64,000 nt of DNA from Chlamydiales bacterium (lineage in GTDB: Bacteria; Chlamydiota; Chlamydiia; Chlamydiales; JACKPQ01), in contig JACKPQ010000002.1 of assembly GCA_024233435.1 (NCBI GenBank), forward strand, positions 186,001-250,000. Reading direction: 5' to 3'. Below, in pieces: positions 1 through 8,426 of the stretch. The notes under the pieces were generated by a model. It was given only the letters and a program-made list of their open reading frames with translations. It searched no databases and was not told the DNA's origin. A program made the translations under genes and the position numbers. How positions within the stretch are numbered: the stretch's first letter is position 1; every line of letters starts with the position of its first letter.

Positions 1-164
1 TGCACCATAAAGAAAATCCCACGTGGGCACCCAATAGCCACCACCTTATGTACAACACAACAGATGGTGATGTCTATGATTTATATCTCATTAACCTCTA
101 TGACCCTTCACCAGTTCGCGTTACAAACGGATCGGGCATTAAACACTACCCATCTTGGGGTTAA
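1..164 (+). CDS. tolB: TolB, C-terminal end (partial)
   Basis: This is the last 53 codons of a gene that begins before the window; the frame starts at base 3 and the stop is at 162-164. The visible peptide has the TolB beta-propeller ending: a WAPNSHHLMY blade strand followed by a DLYLINL strand, then VRVTNGSGIKHYPSWG, the usual closing blade of TolB. TolB is a periplasmic protein that works with Pal and the Tol complex in outer-membrane constriction and envelope integrity. The pal gene 725 bases downstream on the same strand supports this, although an acetyltransferase gene on the opposite strand lies between them. The annotation rests on a short fragment plus context. Confidence 0.85.
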   Translation, partial: HHKENPTWAPNSHHLMYNTTDGDVYDLYLINLYDPSPVRVTNGSGIKHYPSWG

Positions 165-165
165 G

Positions 166-741
166 TTAAGGATTCCACTCCATCCCTAAATATTTATCGG
201 GATCATGTTCTTTAAGGAGAAAGTTGCTCTGCTTAAAGCCAACTGCGCGAACAAAGCTCGAGTAAGTGTGATTGGCTTTATGAAAATTGGTCACAATAGA
301 GCGCGTATTAGGAAAGCGTTTCATCGCACAAAAAATCAACTCACTGCCAATCCCTCTTCCCCAATAATCTGGATCGATCGATATTTGCGTGACGTAAAGC
401 TGATCGGGCATCTCTGTTGGCTTATAACAAATAAAGCCCACAACGCGCTCCTTGACTTTTGCGCGAGCTAAATGGCCTATTTTGTGAGTGCACTGAGACT
501 TTACAACATCAAATAGTTCTTTGATATGCGCTGACTTATCTTCAACGCCAAGATCTTTATTTGTCAGATTTGCATAAGCCTGCCACAAACCTCGAAAAAA
601 AACTGATTCTTCTTCTTCAAGAGGCTCTTGATCTATCCATTCTATCGTCACCCCTTCTCCTGATTTGTCTACAAAAGCAAAATCTGCCATAGCCCCAGTG
701 GTCAGAGAGCAAAGGGTGCATAATAACCATTTTTTAAGCAT
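166..741 (-). CDS. GNAT-family N-acetyltransferase with signal peptide
   Basis: 191-residue protein. Residues 1-19 look like a signal peptide (MLKKWLLCTLCSLTTGAMA, with AMA before the likely cleavage site). Residues 95-180 form a GNAT fold: the core acetyl-CoA motif lies at about 118-135 (QISIDPDYWGRGIGSEL), with the basic-xx-G-x-G pattern. Start chosen at 741 because it gives a clean signal peptide and has a GAGG ribosome-binding site about 7 bases upstream; the frame stays open to 816 but that extension is not needed. It is convergent with tolB, separated by one base. The acceptor substrate is unknown. The oddity is an exported acetyl-CoA-dependent enzyme, since acetyl-CoA is not expected in the periplasm; export to the host cell is an inference. 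The N-terminal helix could instead be a membrane anchor. Confidence 0.75.
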   Translation of the reverse strand: MLKKWLLCTLCSLTTGAMADFAFVDKSGEGVTIEWIDQEPLEEEESVFFRGLWQAYANLTNKDLGVEDKSAHIKELFDVVKSQCTHKIGHLARAKVKERVVGFICYKPTEMPDQLYVTQISIDPDYWGRGIGSELIFCAMKRFPNTRSIVTNFHKANHTYSSFVRAVGFKQSNFLLKEHDPDKYLGMEWNP

Positions 742-854
742 TTCAAACCTCGTTTTAAGCAAATTATACTTAAAAGTTTTTTGCTTGCAAGGCCTATACC
801 AGAGTGAACTCAACAATCTGAAGGTTTTTGGCCTTGAGAAAAATCTAATAACGC

Positions 855-871
855 GTTACAAGTGTTGTAAC
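855..871. promoter_or_regulatory. 17-bp palindrome upstream of pal
   Basis: GTTACAA-GTG-TTGTAAC is a perfect 7-bp inverted repeat with a 3-base spacer, 17 bases before the pal start codon and just before its AGGGG ribosome-binding site. It overlaps a weak candidate promoter (TTGAGA at 834-839, TACAAG at 857-862, spacing 17). It could be an operator or a 5'-UTR hairpin. No regulator can be named from the sequence. Confidence 0.35.
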
Positions 872-888
872 CAGTATAGGGGAATTGT

Positions 889-1569
889 ATGAAAAAAATC
901 CAGATACTTTCAATATTTTGCTTGTGTTCGCTAATGCTTCTCACGTCCTGCCAAAATCGATCTGGAGCCGCCTGGGAAGACACAAAAACGGCCTCGCGTT
1001 ACCTGCAACGAAAAGGCAAGTCTCTTTTTGGAAAGAACAACGAATCGAGAATGCTTGCATACGATGATGAGTTTTGCGGACCCGTTGAAATCGAATGCAT
1101 CCCTCTTGCTGATGCAGACTTGAAAGAGCATGTCTCAGTACCTCAGCCTAAAACCAGTCCCGGTGAAGGTCGCATCCCTAGTATAGACATGTTTATGAAG
1201 CCCATGGGAGAGCTAGCCTCTATTTTCCGCACCGTACATTTCAACACGGATGAGCATATTTTGCGTGAAGAGGCCGATAAAGCCTCCATGTTAAAAATCG
1301 CCAACTATTTGAAAAAACATAAAAACGCCATCATCTTTATCGAAGGACACTGTGATGAGCGGGCCTCAGAAGCCTATAATTTAGCGCTTGGAACTCGAAG
1401 ATCAAACTTTGTCAGGGAGCACCTAGTCAAAAATGGAGTTAACCCTAATCAAGTTTACACAACCTCATATGGCAAAGCGCGCCCCGTAGATCAAGGCCAC
1501 ACCCGGAATGCCTGGAAGCAGAATAGACGTGCCGAGTTTAAGATTTATGATATGGGAACTGCTCGATGA
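889..1569 (+). CDS. pal: Peptidoglycan-associated lipoprotein Pal
   Basis: 226 residues. A lipoprotein signal ends in LLTSC, so Cys21 is the predicted lipidated residue and the protein sits in the outer membrane. Residues about 115-222 are an OmpA-like domain: FNTDEHILREEA, then the EGHCDERASEAYNLALGTRRS block and the NRRAEFKIYD end typical of Pal. In this family the domain binds the meso-diaminopimelate stem of peptidoglycan and TolB. A good AGGGGAATTGT ribosome-binding site precedes the ATG. It overlaps the next gene by four bases (ATGA), so the two are translationally coupled. Residues 22-110 before the domain are a variable linker. The position downstream of tolB is the normal tol-pal arrangement. 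Confidence 0.95.
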   Translation: MKKIQILSIFCLCSLMLLTSCQNRSGAAWEDTKTASRYLQRKGKSLFGKNNESRMLAYDDEFCGPVEIECIPLADADLKEHVSVPQPKTSPGEGRIPSIDMFMKPMGELASIFRTVHFNTDEHILREEADKASMLKIANYLKKHKNAIIFIEGHCDERASEAYNLALGTRRSNFVREHLVKNGVNPNQVYTTSYGKARPVDQGHTRNAWKQNRRAEFKIYDMGTAR

Positions 1570-2093
1570 GAAGCTGGTCGACTTTTCTGATAGTACCGAT
1601 CTGCTTATCCCTATGCGGCTGCGCAGCTGCCATGATGGGTGGTAGCTCTAAAAACGACAAACATCAAACCGAAATGGCACTGCATAAAGCCCGCACCGAC
1701 TTAGAAGAGCTGCGCTGCGACCTAAATTCTACACAGTCGCAATTACAAATCCTTTCTAATAAAATGAACAATCAAGAGATTGCTCTATCAACACTTAAGC
1801 AAGAAACAATTAATCAGCAACAGACCAAACTCGATCAGATGGATGAAATTCTCACCCAGATCGAAAAACAACTTACAGCCGTGGCAAAGCTTCAAACAGA
1901 AACGTTTGAAGACCTTCAAGGTCTTTCATCCCAAGCTGCCGATGCCCAGACTGCTTTGTCACAATATAAAGAGAAAATGAGCGAGGTCGAACATAAGCTT
2001 GCTGCACAAAATCAACAACTCGAAGATATCTCTAAGTCAAGAAATAATGATAAGCCAACTGGCCAAAACGAAGAGAGTCAAAAAGAGACTTAA
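1566..2093 (+). CDS. Coiled-coil lipoprotein of the tol-pal cluster
   Basis: 175 residues. The lipobox LCGC places the lipidated cysteine at residue 19, followed by a short Gly/Ser stretch. Residues about 35-160 are almost entirely helical with heptad-like spacing (many Leu, Gln, Glu, Lys), predicting a long coiled coil. The C-terminal end is polar and Asn/Lys-rich. The gene overlaps pal by four bases, which suggests a Tol-Pal partner. Its position and coiled coil recall the N-terminal part of CpoB/YbgF, but there are no TPR repeats, so that name is not assigned. Another possibility is a lineage-specific structural lipoprotein. The next gene starts ten bases after its stop. Confidence 0.8.
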   Translation: MRSWSTFLIVPICLSLCGCAAAMMGGSSKNDKHQTEMALHKARTDLEELRCDLNSTQSQLQILSNKMNNQEIALSTLKQETINQQQTKLDQMDEILTQIEKQLTAVAKLQTETFEDLQGLSSQAADAQTALSQYKEKMSEVEHKLAAQNQQLEDISKSRNNDKPTGQNEESQKET

Positions 2094-2102
2094 GGGGGAA
2101 AC

Positions 2103-2801
2103 ATGTCTCAGAAAAAGCGCATTTTGCTCATTGAAGATGAGGGGGATATTGCTTCGCTGCTAAAACTACAGGCAGAATTTTATGGATTTATGTTGCATGT
2201 AGAAGTGGACGGGATAAACGGATTTAATGCTATTTTGCGTGAAAAGCCCGACTTAATCATCCTTGATATCATGCTTCCAGGCCAAAATGGCTACGATGTG
2301 TGTAGAAAGATCAAAAATCATCCCGATATCAAACATATTCCTGTCATCATCTTGTCTGCAAAAGCTGAAGAGCTGAATGTCATTTTAGGCCTAGAACTGG
2401 GGGCCGATGACTACGTCGCTAAACCATTTTCTCCTAAAATTCTTTTCTCTCGAGCAAAAGCCATTTTAAGGCGAAGTAAGGAAAGTGAGAAAAGCCCCAA
2501 ACTGATCAAGTTTGCCGATTTTTGCATGGACGTTGACCGTTATCTGCTTCGAAAAAATGACAAGCCCATCAACCTCACCTTATCAGAATTTGGCATCCTA
2601 AGGCGCCTGCTTTCAAACCGTGGCCGCGTTATGACCCGCAACCAACTCCTCGATGATGTCAATAATGACGATGCATTTATCGTCGACCGCAACATTGACG
2701 TCCACGTTGCAGCGCTGCGTCGAAAGTTAGGGCCTAGTTTCAAATCCATTGAAACCGTCAGAGGCGTAGGGTATCGGTTTGTCGAATCTGAGACAGAATA
2801 G
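2103..2801 (+). CDS. OmpR/PhoB-family response regulator
   Basis: 232 residues. The receiver domain (about 5-120) carries the acidic pair in LIEDEGD, the phospho-acceptor Asp55 in LIILDIMLPG and Lys107 in DDYVAKPF. Residues about 130-230 are a winged-helix DNA-binding domain (LTLSEFGILRRLL, then NIDVHVAALRRKLG and VRGVGYRF). It therefore looks phosphorylation-competent. The chlamydial family member ChxR is an atypical OmpR-type regulator known to lack a normal phosphorylation site; this protein keeps the canonical residues, so it is either an ancestral form or a different regulator. A strong AAGGGGGAAAC ribosome-binding site precedes the ATG. No kinase gene is adjacent; the nearest is the histidine kinase at 32517-34370. 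Confidence 0.92.
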   Translation: MSQKKRILLIEDEGDIASLLKLQAEFYGFMLHVEVDGINGFNAILREKPDLIILDIMLPGQNGYDVCRKIKNHPDIKHIPVIILSAKAEELNVILGLELGADDYVAKPFSPKILFSRAKAILRRSKESEKSPKLIKFADFCMDVDRYLLRKNDKPINLTLSEFGILRRLLSNRGRVMTRNQLLDDVNNDDAFIVDRNIDVHVAALRRKLGPSFKSIETVRGVGYRFVESETE

Positions 2802-3981
2802 TTCTAAGCTAGCAGCCTTAAGCGTATATTTTCTGGACAATTTTGCGCTGGCCATTGTCTACCCCATTTTTACGCCTCTACTTTTTGGGCATCACAGCGC
2901 TTTGCTAAATTCCGTTACAAGCGCACGATTTGCCTACTTAGGAATCTTAATTGCAGCTTTTCCCCTTATGCAATTATTCGGATCACCCATTATTGGCGGA
3001 TTATCAGATCGCATGGGCCGAAAAAAAGCATTTTACTTAACGTTAATAGGTGAGGCCATAGGCTTTGCGATGTCTGCGTTGGCCATCAAGCAAAATAGTT
3101 ACTCATTTTTATTGTTTAGCCGATTATGGACTGGGTTTTTTGCTGGAAACTTAACAGTATGCTTGGCCGTATTTGCCGATATGAATGAGGCAATAAAAAA
3201 CCGCTCAAAAGGCTTTGGCTATCTCATGATGGCAGGGGGGCTAAGTTTTATCATTGCCGTGATCGTCGGGGGGTTGCTTTCCAATTCTCACGTCCTTTCC
3301 ACCTTCAATCCCGCCACTCCCTTTTGGGTTACAACTTTCCTTACAATCATCAACTTAGGAATTATCCTAGGCTGTTTCACAGAAACAGCGCAGCCATCGC
3401 ATGCAAGCCCTATAAAAAACCTCTGTCGCATTTGCATTTCAGAAGAGTACAAAGGCGTGCGAAAACTCTATGCCATTTACTTCTTTTTTATGTTGGCGTG
3501 GATTCCAACACTGCAATTCCTCTCTCCCTTACTATTCATCGACTATCACGCAAAACCCTTAGAAATCACAGCTCTCTTTGTTGTTGTAGGGATTGTGTGG
3601 AGTTTAAGCTCTGGGCTGATTAATCAACTGTTAAACACACATCACAAGCCTCAGAAAATTTTACGTCTTGGACTACTTGTGCTCATCGCCTGCTTTATCG
3701 CAACTATTTTTCCATACAGACTTTGGTCAATCGCGATCATTCTTTGCGTGCTTACCTCTGCAGCTGCCCTTTGTTGGATCAGCAATTTGAGTTTAATTTC
3801 AATCGATGGATGCAAAACACTTCAAGGGAAAATCTTAGGACTGAATCAGTCTTTTGGATCCCTTGCGATGATTCTAGGGCCTATTATGGGCAGCTATTTT
3901 GGAACAATGAATATACACTATATTTATTTAACTAGTGCAATTTCTGTATTTATTTCATTTATTATATTTGTAAAAAAATAA
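2779..3981 (+). CDS. Major facilitator superfamily transporter
   Basis: 400 residues with about 12 hydrophobic segments. The loop 2-3 signature GGLSDRMGRKKAF (motif A of the MFS) is present near residue 75, and the overall arrangement resembles the drug:H+ antiporter (DHA1, TetA-like) group. The start is a TTG at 2779, overlapping the regulator gene by 23 bases, with a GTAGGG-type ribosome-binding site upstream; no ATG gives a full first membrane helix. Overlap with the response regulator suggests co-transcription. Substrate cannot be deduced. Efflux is the family's commonest role. Confidence 0.88.
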   Translation: MSNLRQNSSKLAALSVYFLDNFALAIVYPIFTPLLFGHHSALLNSVTSARFAYLGILIAAFPLMQLFGSPIIGGLSDRMGRKKAFYLTLIGEAIGFAMSALAIKQNSYSFLLFSRLWTGFFAGNLTVCLAVFADMNEAIKNRSKGFGYLMMAGGLSFIIAVIVGGLLSNSHVLSTFNPATPFWVTTFLTIINLGIILGCFTETAQPSHASPIKNLCRICISEEYKGVRKLYAIYFFFMLAWIPTLQFLSPLLFIDYHAKPLEITALFVVVGIVWSLSSGLINQLLNTHHKPQKILRLGLLVLIACFIATIFPYRLWSIAIILCVLTSAAALCWISNLSLISIDGCKTLQGKILGLNQSFGSLAMILGPIMGSYFGTMNIHYIYLTSAISVFISFIIFVKK

Positions 3982-3985
3982 TTTT

Positions 3986-4004
3986 TATTCTATTTATTAG
4001 AATA
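3986..4004. repeat. AT-rich inverted repeat at the start of the glycine-zipper gene
   Basis: TATTCTA-TTTAT-TAGAATA forms a 7-bp stem with a 5-base loop and ends two bases before the ATG at 4007. The gene has no recognisable Shine-Dalgarno, so the hairpin sits where one would be expected. Function is unknown; it may be an operator or translation-control hairpin, or a chance feature of AT-rich DNA. Confidence 0.3.
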
Positions 4005-4006
4005 TA

Positions 4007-4453
4007 ATGAAAAAGAGCATCTTATCCACAATCTTTGTTATCGCCACAATCATGCTCTCCTTAACAGGATGCGAAAGTAAAGCAGCAACAGGCGTTTTAG
4101 CCGGCGGGGCTACAGGTGCTGGAATTGGAGCAATAGCAGGTGGTGGGTATGGAGCCGCTATTGGTGCTGGTGTCGGAGCTGTCACAGGTGGCCTGATCGG
4201 AGCTTACTTAGATACGCAAGATCAAAAAAACCTACATAATATCAGCCCAAATACCTATGACCGCATCGACAATGGAGAACAGCTAAGCATTCAAGATGTT
4301 ATAAACTTGCATAAAGCCAATATTTCAGATGATAAAATTATCGATCTGATCAAGAAAACCAACAGCCACTACAACCTAACAACACGCGATATTGATAGCT
4401 TGCAACGCGCCGGAGTTTCAAACTCTGTCATCAATTACATGATGCGCTATTGA
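4007..4453 (+). CDS. Glycine-zipper lipoprotein
   Basis: 148 residues. A lipoprotein signal ends in SLTGC (Cys22). Residues about 28-65 form a glycine zipper (alternating Gly/Ala with GAGIGAIAGGGYGAAIGAG), as in outer-membrane glycine-zipper lipoproteins of the SlyB/OsmB type, which insert in or associate with the outer membrane. Residues about 95-148 carry two related helical units, SIQDVINLHKANISDDKIIDLI and TTRDIDSLQRAGVSNSVINYMM, a small repeat seen in other bacterial exported proteins. No ribosome-binding site is evident; an inverted repeat abuts the start. The exact role is unknown; an envelope-stability function is inferred. Confidence 0.8.
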   Translation: MKKSILSTIFVIATIMLSLTGCESKAATGVLAGGATGAGIGAIAGGGYGAAIGAGVGAVTGGLIGAYLDTQDQKNLHNISPNTYDRIDNGEQLSIQDVINLHKANISDDKIIDLIKKTNSHYNLTTRDIDSLQRAGVSNSVINYMMRY

Positions 4454-4486
4454 TCTTTTCATCATAACTCGCTACATTCTGGGAGC

Positions 4487-5539
4487 ATGCAGACAACACA
4501 TCCAGCTCCCGGTGCTTCTTCCTTTCCAAAAGATAAAAAGCAGCAGTATATCGACGAGTATTGCAAAAGATCTCAGAAGAAATTTTGCAACTTGATCAAG
4601 GCCCATGTCTTTTTTCATGCCTTTTTTGTAGCTTTAATTGCAGTTGAGCTCTGTTTATTTACCCTCTTTTTTACATTTTGGTCTCAATCTTATATGCTAG
4701 CTTTTCCAATCGCCGCGTTTTTCCTAACCGTTTTTGTCTATGCGGTTCTGTTTTCTGTTTTTCAATCCAAAAAAATTGATCAACTATGGTCTTTAAAAAA
4801 TCAGTTCACAAGAGCTTGCTCAAAAGCCTGTGAGCAATTGGCTCACACCGAGACTCATTACGTTCTAGCCAATGCACTTTTACGGCTAAGCTCGCTCCTT
4901 AAAGACCAAGAACTGCATCTATATCCCTTTTGTAAACAACCCGATCAACTCGCATCAAAAGTCAGCTGCTTTCTCCACTGGAAAGATGTGCTAAAAATGC
5001 AAGAAGTCTTGCTACTTGGGGCAATCGATCACTACATGCAAATCATCAAAAGACGGCCAACAGACATTGAGCTTCATACCCATTTAGCAAATGCCTTTGT
5101 CAAATTATCCAGGCTTTACTTAGAACCAAAAATCAAAGCGCAAGCCCAAATTATCCATCTAAATGAAAAAACCAACTACGCCCAAGAACTCACGCATAAA
5201 TTTCAAACTGCCTCTGCTAGTGCTATCGAAGAGTTTAAAATTCTCAATACATATGCACCTAATGATGCATGGATCCATGCCAAACTTGCCGCTTGTTATC
5301 ACCAGCTGCATATGTTTGAAGAAGAAATTAAAGCCTACGAAAAAATTTTAGCGATCTGCCCTGATGATTTACACACAATGTATCGCCTCAGCGCCCTATA
5401 CTTTAAAAAAGGCAAAAGCGCCAAAGGATTGCGCTTATATGCCCACCTAAAAAAAGCCGGTTTTGAGCACTGTGATAGACTGCTTGATCACTATGATGCA
5501 TCCTTAAAAAAGGCAATGCTTGCAAAATCTTGTATATAG
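4487..5539 (+). CDS. Membrane-anchored TPR-like protein
   Basis: 350 residues. Two adjacent hydrophobic segments at about 42-62 and 68-90 predict a hairpin membrane anchor. The rest is helical. Residues about 255-335 contain tetratricopeptide-type units (NDAWIHAKLAACYHQLHMFEEEIKAYEKIL, DDLHTMYRLSALYFKKGKSAKGLRLYAHL). TPRs mediate protein-protein contacts, so a scaffold at the inner membrane is likely, facing the cytoplasm if the N-terminus is inside. The GGGAG upstream is only one base from the ATG, so the start is uncertain. No family name is recognised. Confidence 0.75.
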   Translation: MQTTHPAPGASSFPKDKKQQYIDEYCKRSQKKFCNLIKAHVFFHAFFVALIAVELCLFTLFFTFWSQSYMLAFPIAAFFLTVFVYAVLFSVFQSKKIDQLWSLKNQFTRACSKACEQLAHTETHYVLANALLRLSSLLKDQELHLYPFCKQPDQLASKVSCFLHWKDVLKMQEVLLLGAIDHYMQIIKRRPTDIELHTHLANAFVKLSRLYLEPKIKAQAQIIHLNEKTNYAQELTHKFQTASASAIEEFKILNTYAPNDAWIHAKLAACYHQLHMFEEEIKAYEKILAICPDDLHTMYRLSALYFKKGKSAKGLRLYAHLKKAGFEHCDRLLDHYDASLKKAMLAKSCI

Positions 5540-5637
5540 CAATATAGTTTCAAAAAAAACAAAATAAGCTGAGGCACTCAAAAACCGGACAACCTTAGAG
5601 TTTTTAGGACGCATCAGAAATAAACAGAGGTAAGCTC

Positions 5638-8424
5638 ATGAATTCACGCTGGATATTGATTTGCACTGCAAGTCTACTATTAACAAGTAGCGCAATCGGT
5701 GCGCAAGACGACATTAAAATACTTTCGCTTCAACCACAAAGCGATGACGAGGCATTTTTTGTAAGACGCATTGCAGAGTTTTGGAAAGATAAAGACTACA
5801 ACATTGTCCAATCTCAAATTCTGACATTTCTTGAAAAATACCCCCAGAGCAAGCTTAAAGATCATTTAAACGGAATTTTAGGGGACCTCTACTTACAAAA
5901 AAATCAATACGATCGCGCTCTTGCAACTTACAATGAAATTTCCGATCGAGACGTTGTCCAAAAAATACTGATTAACAAGATGCAATGTTTGTATGAGCTC
6001 AATCAATTCGAAGCTATATCCACTGTTGGCGAAGCATACCTTTCCCACCCAACTCACTCCATTGAATCGAGAAGGCACGAGTACCATTTTCTAATGGCCG
6101 AGAGCTTTTTTAAGCGCTCATTAACAGCTGACGATAGCAGTGCTAAAAAAGAGCTTGCTCTGCGCGCAAAACCGCTTTATGAGTCCTTAAGCGGAACGCC
6201 TTATGCTGATATTTCCCGTTTTGCCCTCGCAGAAATTCACCGCGTGGTCGGTGACTATCCAGAGTCTGTACGGCTATATGTTTCACTTGCTGAAGACTAT
6301 CCAGAACAAAGGGAAGAGCTTCTTTTTCACGCTGCAAATTTGCAAGCACAATTCAAGCCTGAAAAAGCCATCGATACCTTTACAGAAATCATTACCTTAG
6401 ATGGTGAGCGCGCAAAAGAGGCAACCTTCAATCGCTTGCTGCTTTTCTATCAACTTGGCCATCATCACGATGTCATAGACGGCTATGATCAGATCGCTAC
6501 AATGATCCCAGACGATAAGAAAAACACATTTAATCTCATTGTAGGTAAAAGCTATTTCAGCATCGCCGACTACCCAAATGCTGTATCACATCTAAGCGCA
6601 TTTGAGCAGAGCGAGGAAAGTCCAACGCCTTCTCTTAAAAACACACTGCTCATGCTGATGACAGCAAGCTACCACCAAGGTGATCAGGCTCTATTTAACA
6701 AATCATTTGAACGCTTCAAATCTGATTTCCCAAGTGATCCTGAACTTCCAAAGGCAATATTTACCCATGCAATGCTTGCAAAGGCTGCTGATGATCGCGA
6801 AAAAGTCAAAGATGATCTCGAGTTACTTCTAACCGAGTATCCCGACTATGAAGATCAAGAGGGCCTTGTTTTTGAATATGCTTCACTGACCTACGATTCT
6901 CAAGAGTGGGGCAAATGCTATGAGTCCTTCCATAACTTTTTACAAAGTTATCCCAATTCAGAGCGTAGCGAAATTGCTTGGAGATACTTTTTCTCAGCAT
7001 GTCTTAACCTTTACAAAGAGGCTCAAACCTCAGAAAATGTCCATTACTCTCGCAACAGATTCTACAGCGATTTGTCATCAGTGTTAGACCAGGATAATGT
7101 TCTTGGAGATGATGAGCTGCGTGAATATCGTCTCTTGCAAGGTAAAATTGCCTTTGAGTTGGACCTTTTCGAAGTTGCATACCGTAAGATTGAGTCATAC
7201 CTCAATGATTATCCAAATGATCCATCAGCTGCTGAAGCCCACTATGTTGCGGGCTTAGCATCAAAAGAGATCAATCACGATTTGCAGCCTGTCTGTTTAC
7301 ATCTCGAAAGTGCGCTCGCATTAAACCCAGAGATATTCAACACAGCTGGCTTGCATTTGGAACTTTATAATGCTTACCTAACGCTTTCTTCATTGACCCA
7401 AAACGAAGATTCTTTCCTATGTAAAGCCGCTTTACATTTGTATCAAGCCATCGATTTAAACACTCAGCCCATCAAGGCAGAAAACAAACTTTGGCTAGCA
7501 AACTACTTCTACGAAATAGGAAATACTACCAAAGATGCCGATGAGAAAACGCTCTGCCATCAGCGCGCTTTTCTCTTACTAAAGACAACAGTTACAGAGG
7601 ATGGGACTTGGAATGTTGTTGAAATAGATGAAGATTCCCTTTTCATCGAAGGTGAAGTTTTAAAGCTTTCAGATTTGCTTGAAAACCAAGGCTCATTTGA
7701 TCACAAACGCGATCTGTTAAAAAGTCTAGCTAGTCAGCAAAACAGCCATCCAAATTGGGATTGGCGCTTGCAAAGGCGCGCCCTTTTAGAACTTGCCAGA
7801 GCTCACGAAGCCTTAGGAGATGAAGACAAAGCTCTTCAAACGTACAGCTTTATTGCAGAAACGGCCAAGTATAGCCCCTCAGAGCTGTCCTACGTTGCCC
7901 TTTTAAAAGAAGCTCGCCTAAGATTTAAAAAGCTGCCGGTGACATCTAGAATAGAGGACAACGACGAAATGCGAGGCGTTTTATACAATCTAAAAGAGTT
8001 GCAAATCAAGAAACAAGCAACCACAGAACCCCTGCATCTAGAAGCTGCTATAGACTATGCAAAAATACGCGCTGATCTCTCTCCAAAAAATGAGAGAGCT
8101 GAGCGTCATATGTTTTTCTTAGCCCGCCTCAAAGAGGACTTTAGCCCCACTGATGATGTCAACTCTCAAAACTACTATGCAACGCTCCAAGAAGACCCAG
8201 AAAAGAACCATCTTTTCCATCTGCATATGCGCTATGTCGACGCACAAATCGCACTGCTTGAAGCTAGCCAAGCTCTAGCTCATAAGTCGATTGAAACTGC
8301 TAAAGACAAGGCTCTAGTCGCAAAACGCCTCATTGAAGAGCTTGAGAGCGATCCTCTAACTACCCCTTACCTGCGTGAGCAAGCGCAAAACACAAAACAA
8401 GACCTAGCATCGTTGGGGATCTAG
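5638..8424 (+). CDS. Large exported TPR-repeat protein
   Basis: 928 residues. Residues 1-21 are a signal peptide (MNSRWILICTASLLLTSSAIG, then AQDD). The remainder is a long superhelix of TPR-like helical pairs; clear units include QNQYDRALATYNEI, KPEKAIDTFTEI, EWGKCYESFHNFLQSYPNS and DEDKALQTYSFI. Families with this build include YbgF/BamD-like and Bat-operon TPR proteins that assemble envelope complexes. A good AGAGGTAAGCTC ribosome-binding site precedes the ATG. The stop is two bases before the next gene, a VWA-like exported protein, so the two products probably act together. A perfect copy of the dispersed 19-bp palindrome lies at 7419-7437 and encodes CKAALH. No chlamydial symbol is recognised. 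Confidence 0.85.
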   Translation: MNSRWILICTASLLLTSSAIGAQDDIKILSLQPQSDDEAFFVRRIAEFWKDKDYNIVQSQILTFLEKYPQSKLKDHLNGILGDLYLQKNQYDRALATYNEISDRDVVQKILINKMQCLYELNQFEAISTVGEAYLSHPTHSIESRRHEYHFLMAESFFKRSLTADDSSAKKELALRAKPLYESLSGTPYADISRFALAEIHRVVGDYPESVRLYVSLAEDYPEQREELLFHAANLQAQFKPEKAIDTFTEIITLDGERAKEATFNRLLLFYQLGHHHDVIDGYDQIATMIPDDKKNTFNLIVGKSYFSIADYPNAVSHLSAFEQSEESPTPSLKNTLLMLMTASYHQGDQALFNKSFERFKSDFPSDPELPKAIFTHAMLAKAADDREKVKDDLELLLTEYPDYEDQEGLVFEYASLTYDSQEWGKCYESFHNFLQSYPNSERSEIAWRYFFSACLNLYKEAQTSENVHYSRNRFYSDLSSVLDQDNVLGDDELREYRLLQGKIAFELDLFEVAYRKIESYLNDYPNDPSAAEAHYVAGLASKEINHDLQPVCLHLESALALNPEIFNTAGLHLELYNAYLTLSSLTQNEDSFLCKAALHLYQAIDLNTQPIKAENKLWLANYFYEIGNTTKDADEKTLCHQRAFLLLKTTVTEDGTWNVVEIDEDSLFIEGEVLKLSDLLENQGSFDHKRDLLKSLASQQNSHPNWDWRLQRRALLELARAHEALGDEDKALQTYSFIAETAKYSPSELSYVALLKEARLRFKKLPVTSRIEDNDEMRGVLYNLKELQIKKQATTEPLHLEAAIDYAKIRADLSPKNERAERHMFFLARLKEDFSPTDDVNSQNYYATLQEDPEKNHLFHLHMRYVDAQIALLEASQALAHKSIETAKDKALVAKRLIEELESDPLTTPYLREQAQNTKQDLASLGI
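7419..7437. repeat. Dispersed 19-bp palindrome, copy 1
   Basis: ATGTAAAGCCGCTTTACAT: two 9-base arms that are exact reverse complements around a central C. It lies inside the exported TPR gene and is translated as part of LCKAALHL, a different reading frame from the other three copies. The change of frame argues that the DNA, not the peptide, is what is conserved. Confidence 0.9.
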
Positions 8425-8426
8425 CA

